DNA from: Epiperipatus broadwayi
Lineage: Eukaryota > Onychophora > Udeonychophora > Euonychophora > Peripatidae
DNA length: 64,000 nucleotides
Assembly (NCBI GenBank): GCA_028023455.1
Contig: JAQFVV010000001.1
Coordinates: 23,569,901 to 23,633,900, forward strand
Direction: 5' to 3'
Shown piece by piece: positions 59,997 through 64,000 of the stretch; the first letter of the stretch is position 1; each line of letters starts with the position of its first letter. Position numbers and translations under genes: made by a program. Below the pieces are notes generated by a model that worked only from the letters and a program-made list of their open reading frames with translations, did no database searches and had not been told where the DNA came from.

Positions 59997-60984
59997 CTGC
60001 CAGGAATAAACCTAAGTCTTGTCTTCATGTTCATTACACAAGATCTTATTTCAAATCCTAAAAATTTGCATAATATTAGTTTTTTTAATGATAAATTTTA
60101 AGCCACCACAAAGACTGAACTTGATCTAATTAGATAACACTTGATTTATATAAAAACTCCAGTGTATTTAATAGATAATTTGCAAAAATAAATATTTGAT
60201 TAATGGTAGCAAACCTTTGTATTGCTAGGCATCAAGCAAAAACTTATGGATTTAAACCTCCAAAAAACTACTCAAAATCTGCAATATTTCAGGTGTATTT
60301 AGTATATATTGAAACAATTAACTATATCATACATATTTTCTAAGTCAATTTTGAATTTATTAAAGCTTTTTCTTAGAAAGAATGACATTTTTAAATTGTT
60401 AAACCAATCAAAATGACTGTAGCCCAACCAATTGACCAAGTGATTTGTGTCAAAACTTAGTCCATCATGTTTATAGCTTTAACTCATAAAAAACTTATGC
60501 CAGCATCACCAAGCACAATTTTCATGTCAGCAATAGCAAAGATATTTCAAGTCCATTAATGAATAAGCCAATTTCTTATTTCAGGCAACCAATGCAAAAG
60601 ATACTAAAAACCTAGATTTAAAAACACAAGATTGTAACTCACTTCCTGTGATGTGGATGCCTGACATACTGGCAATAATTTGTCAAAAATTTATTATTAC
60701 TATATCACAGGGGATAGTTGCATCATTTAAGACAACCCCAAGTCCATCATTACATCTATCAGATACAGATACCAACTGCTTTCTATATTGCTTCCAGCCC
60801 ACTCTCTCCAATCCAACCAGCTCATGTACCTATCATGCATGCACTCATTGCTTCAATATCATGCCATGGTGAACTCTGAAATAAATACTGCAATACTTGA
60901 CAGTAACATGGTACATCTGTTTTATCAACCCACTTATCTCAAGTGAACTTTAAATGCACAAAACATGAACAATAAGACTTAGTT
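59997..60984. other. No recognised gene
   Basis: A less AT-rich patch at 60640-60870 carries a 74-codon frame without a recognisable domain; probably an old transposon fragment. Confidence 0.4.
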
Positions 60985-61260
60985 ATAACACCTATAGTGC
61001 TCACCACCAAATAAGCACAATTTATGTACAGCCATATACAAACATAAGACTAACTCTACTCCCCTTATCCCAAGATGTATTAACAAATACCACCACATGC
61101 TTTCACATATTTATCTCCTAATTTTAAAAAAAATCTATGTAAACCTAATTTAACATATGTATCTTGTTATGCAACAATAATTCTGCTTCCAACTATTGTA
61201 AGTCACTTTTTCTTTATCTTAAGAAAAATTTAAATTCTCCTTGCATATTGCTTTCCTGAA
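60985..61260 (+). repeat. 3'-end-like interspersed repeat, copy 1
   Basis: CACCAAATAAGCACAATTTA, CAGCCATATAC, TATGTAAACCTAATTTAACA and TATGTATCTTGTTATG occur in the same order at 61565-61800. The shape suggests the 3' untranslated end of a non-LTR element or SINE, but no coding part is attached. Confidence 0.6.
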
Positions 61261-61274
61261 GGTTTGTGATGATG

Positions 61275-61410
61275 GTATTTTAGTTGTATTTATATTTTGG
61301 AATATTTCCATCATCAAATATTAAATATTGAATGACTTTAGAAAAATTAACTTTATTTAAATATTTCGACTACATTTAACTGTTAGTAACATACTACTGT
61401 GTGCTATTAC
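61275..61410 (-). repeat. SINE 3' tail fragment
   Basis: TTGTATTTATATTTTGGAAT, ATTTCCATCAT, TTGAATGACTTTAGAAAAA, AACTTTATTTAAATATT and AACTGTTAGTAACA match 4487-4580 in order. The tRNA-like head is missing, as expected for a fragment on the minus strand. Confidence 0.65.
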
Positions 61411-61554
61411 TAACAGCTGAATGGATTTGTAATAGTTAAATAAAGTTAAATTCCTCATTGTTTATGTAATCTCATGTATCAAATTGTGTCTGAGAATTCA
61501 TGTTTTTCATGAGCAACTTATGTAACACATGAATTATACTTTGCAATGAAAACT

Positions 61555-61800
61555 ATAATGCTCTCCACCAAATAAGCCCAATTTACGTACAACCATATAC
61601 CGAACTAACACCATCCAATCCCCTTTTATATATATTTTTATTCATACTACCATGTGTCCCTATGTATTTTTCTCAATATCACATTTAAAAATACTATGTA
61701 AACCTAATTTTACATATGTATCTTGTTATGTAAAAGTTATTCTTTTTTTCAGTTACGGTAAATGACATTTTTTTCCTATCACAAGAAAGACTGCAAACCT
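61555..61800 (+). repeat. 3'-end-like interspersed repeat, copy 2
   Basis: Matches 60985-61260: CACCAAATAAGCCCAATTTA, CAACCATATACC, TATGTAAACCTAATTTTACA, TATGTATCTTGTTATGTAA. Together the two copies bracket the SINE tail at 61275-61410. Confidence 0.6.
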
Positions 61801-61885
61801 ATCTTAAGACCTCATGTTTTCTCACGTAACTTATAAAATCCTTTTTGAGTCCAAATAAAGTTTACCTTTTAATTCATCATCATCA

Positions 61886-61955
61886 TCAAAAAAATATAAT
61901 AATAATAGTAATAATAATAGTTGTAATAATAATAATAGTAATAAAAATAAAAATA
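61886..61955. repeat. Degenerate (AAT)n/(AGT)n microsatellite
   Basis: ATAATAATAGTAATAATAAT-type units, following a short ATCATCATCATC run at 61878. Confidence 0.85.
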
Positions 61956-62278
61956 ATTTATTTATTACACAATATATATAAAATAAAATAGAAAGAACAG
62001 GAAGTTATTTGCAATTTTTGCAATAATTGTAATGGTTTAATTAAAGAATATTAAAGCATTTTTAATAACTAAACAAATTTGAATTTTTAATAAAGAAGAT
62101 TTATTTAAAGTTGAGCACTTTCAATACTTAGTATTATCATAACCATAGCATTATGTGACTAAAGGATGTTAAGATCTATATTTGAAGTTATTTTTGAATA
62201 TTAAATAATAAATTATCATAAAATTAAGTTTTTTGAGTAAATTTACATATTAATGACAAAATATCTTGAGAGGCTTCA
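61956..62278. other. AT-rich spacer without recognised features
   Basis: Nothing beyond A/T-rich sequence and a short (TA)n at 61972-61980. Confidence 0.5.
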
Positions 62279-62608
62279 CATCAATTTGTGTACAAAATTA
62301 ATTGCAAAGAACCTAATTGCTTGAAGTCTTACTATGGAGAAACTTGAGATAACTTATCTCCAAGACTTGCCCAGCATAAATATCTGTATAACTGGGCCAA
62401 GAAAAGCAATGAATATTCTTTGTTTTCTTGGATCACAAGTTGCAATCAGGTCCTAACTTTGATCTATCTATGGTTGATATCGTTTGTTCTGAGAGTGAGA
62501 GAGGACAGAAAGAGAAAGGTGAAGGAAATGTGGTCAATAGCTAAAGATCATCACACCATCAATAAAAAGGAATCTAGCACCTCTCTTTCTAAGAAATGGC
62601 AATTGTAG
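62279..62608 (+). pseudogene. Penelope-like element, third GIY-YIG fragment (one stop)
   Basis: One frame runs from 62279 to a stop at 62606-62608 with a single internal TGA at about 62348. It reads QFVYKINCKEPNCLKSYYGE, T*DNLSPRLAQHKY, then RKRKVKEMWSIAKDHHTIN and SLSKKWQL. This is the PLE order: VY.I.C..C..SYIGET, L..RL.EH, R..KE.W.IA, IN, L...W. YIG is YYG here. The cysteine spacing (C..PNC) and sequence differ from the fragments at 813 and 15.7/19.2 kb, so this is a separate lineage. Confidence 0.68.
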
Positions 62609-62939
62609 CAACCACTTTCATAATAGTATGTAAATCTACTTCTAAAAGTTCAATTTTATGATAATCTATTATTATGCATGTGCTTGAGGCTACAGCCTTA
62701 ATGAATATTAATATTCTAAAGTAATTTTAAATCTAGATCTCAACTTCTTTTAGTCACACAAGGCTACGATTATCATATTACTCATTATTGAAAGTGCTCA
62801 GCTTTAAAAAAAATTTCTTTATTACAAATTTTATTTTAAAAATATATTTATTGACATTATAAAATTGCACAGATGCATAATAAAAACACTTTGTTAATGT
62901 TGGCTCATCCATTGCTGGCGTTGGTCTGGAAAAAGTATG

Positions 62940-63034
62940 CAAGAGCCATTCTCCGCACTAGCAGGTTATAATATGAGCAAATACGTACTATTTAGTTGGT
63001 ATTGCCCACCCCTGCCAGTGCAGAGAATGACCCA
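62940..63034. repeat. Inverted repeat with loop
   Basis: ATTCTCCGCACTAGCAGG (62949-62966) and CCTGCCAGTGCAGAGAAT (63013-63030) can pair with two mismatches around a loop of about 46 bases. The patch is richer in GC than its surroundings. Confidence 0.6.
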
Positions 63035-63163
63035 ATAATGCTAACTTATCAGCTGGGATACATGTAGTGTGAAATCAATGCCCCTCTACTAGAATCCGAC
63101 ATGTTGCAACACAGACTACTTCTTCTACGATACACTACAATGTGGATATATCAGGTCCAAAAT

Positions 63164-63480
63164 TCATGTAGAGTCTGTGGGCCATACTAGTAGGCTCCAT
63201 GTATTATTAAACAAAAATCTAGAGGATAGTATCTTATCCTTGTCTTGAAGAGCTTTGAGCTTATCGCAAAATATAGCATTGGGATCCGGTGTTGGTTGTG
63301 TGAACTTTGTCCTGCACCTTGTGTACCAAAAAGCATATGTCAGGAAGATTGATAACCTGATTACTGTAAAGTCTCCAGAGAAGAGACAACCCCTGATGTC
63401 CAGGATTTTATCCACTGCTATAATGCAGTGTTGAGAGATAATTCTTCGAATAAATTTAAAACTGTTTTGTTATTAAAAAT
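63164..63480 (-). pseudogene. Unrecognised minus-strand ORF fragment, probably from a transposon
   Basis: An 83-codon frame (63415-63164), extendable upstream to about 63480 (IIAVDKILDIRG), with a natural-looking composition: GDFTVIRLSIFLTYAFWYTR, FTQPTPDPNAIFCDKLKAL, DKILSSRFLFNNTW. The Trp, Cys and Arg pattern resembles the C-terminal region that follows the RT in some non-LTR elements, but I do not recognise a specific family. It lies on balanced-composition DNA beside the hairpin at 62940-63034, which would be in its 3' flank. Confidence 0.35.
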
Positions 63481-64000
63481 GTGTTTTAACATTTTTGAAC
63501 CATTATAAAAAAATAAGCACATATATACATTAATTATATGCTTAATAATAATAATATTTCAACTATGGTCATTTCTCAGACCACTCAGCAATAATTGCCA
63601 TTCTTGATCTAAATTATACATAATAATCACATAATAAAATAATAAGAATAAGAGGTTCTTAAGTGTTAGTTTGGATACTAAGTACTATATTTTTTTACAA
63701 TATATTTAAAATACTTAAAGAGAGAAAATGAATAAAAAAAATGGACACGTATTAATTAACAAAAGAAAAAGACATTTAAAAAGTAAATAAACCATGTATA
63801 GTGATTTCTGCATTTTTTGGATGATACTTTGTTTCGTTAAAAACATCCTTCCCTTTCCCAGCATACTTCAACACAAAGCACCATCATTAACCATATAACC
63901 AGACTAACACTTAAATACTAGAATAATCTTACTTAACAATAACTATGAAATTCCTACTCTCAAAAATTTACATTCTACTCATTAAGTTGTAAGTTAAATG
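63481..64000. other. AT-rich DNA without recognised features
   Basis: No gene or repeat copy recognised up to the window edge. Confidence 0.5.

Overview
This window looks like gene-poor, very AT-rich (by eye roughly three quarters A+T) nuclear DNA of a metazoan. The reasons are tRNA-derived SINEs, GIY-YIG-bearing Penelope-like elements (PLEs), LTR and non-LTR retrotransposon remains, a hAT remnant, MITEs and many (TA)n tracts, with no operon, rRNA or intact host gene. The species cannot be named from the sequence; a lophotrochozoan, cnidarian or arthropod would all fit. The long open stretches are short, and the recognisable ones belong to mobile elements, nearly all broken.

Left part (1-20 kb): a PLE reverse-transcriptase N-terminus on the minus strand faces away from a PLE GIY-YIG end on the plus strand. 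Then come a tRNA-type SINE, minisatellites, an 0.9-kb TA-flanked MITE, and a second SINE inside an inverted repeat. Unannotated AT-rich DNA with foldback structures fills 5-15 kb. At 15.6-19.6 kb lies a PLE with a truncated 3' copy upstream of a longer copy (the pseudo-LTR layout). A second copy of the same MITE sits between the two, and a perfect 70-bp palindrome breaks the GIY-YIG domain.

Middle (20-36 kb): a decayed LTR retrotransposon keeps a primer-binding-site-like array, a charged gag-like N-terminus, a gag core and an integrase C-terminus, but no reverse transcriptase I can find. A near-identical 371-bp tandem duplication, a foldback element, one possible host exon (28.24-28.41 kb) and minisatellites follow.

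36.3-46.5 kb is the most notable region. Two 2.1-kb direct repeats with TG...CA ends flank a 4.2-kb internal region. That region has a tandem array of tRNA-Lys-like primer-binding sites just inside the left repeat and a broken coiled-coil/30-residue-repeat ORF, but no pol. I read this as a large non-autonomous LTR retrotransposon. Its left LTR carries a 1.75-kb, visibly more GC-rich insertion with TGTAAC-type ends, probably a solo LTR of another family. The right LTR runs into about 0.7 kb of homopolymer-rich sequence that may be an assembly fault.

Right part (47-64 kb): a hAT C-terminal fragment with hAT-like ends, a family of foldback MITEs, a decayed APE-type non-LTR retrotransposon, tandem duplications, a second palindrome beside (TA)n, a SINE tail between two copies of a 3'-end-like repeat, a third PLE GIY-YIG fragment, and a short unrecognised minus-strand ORF.
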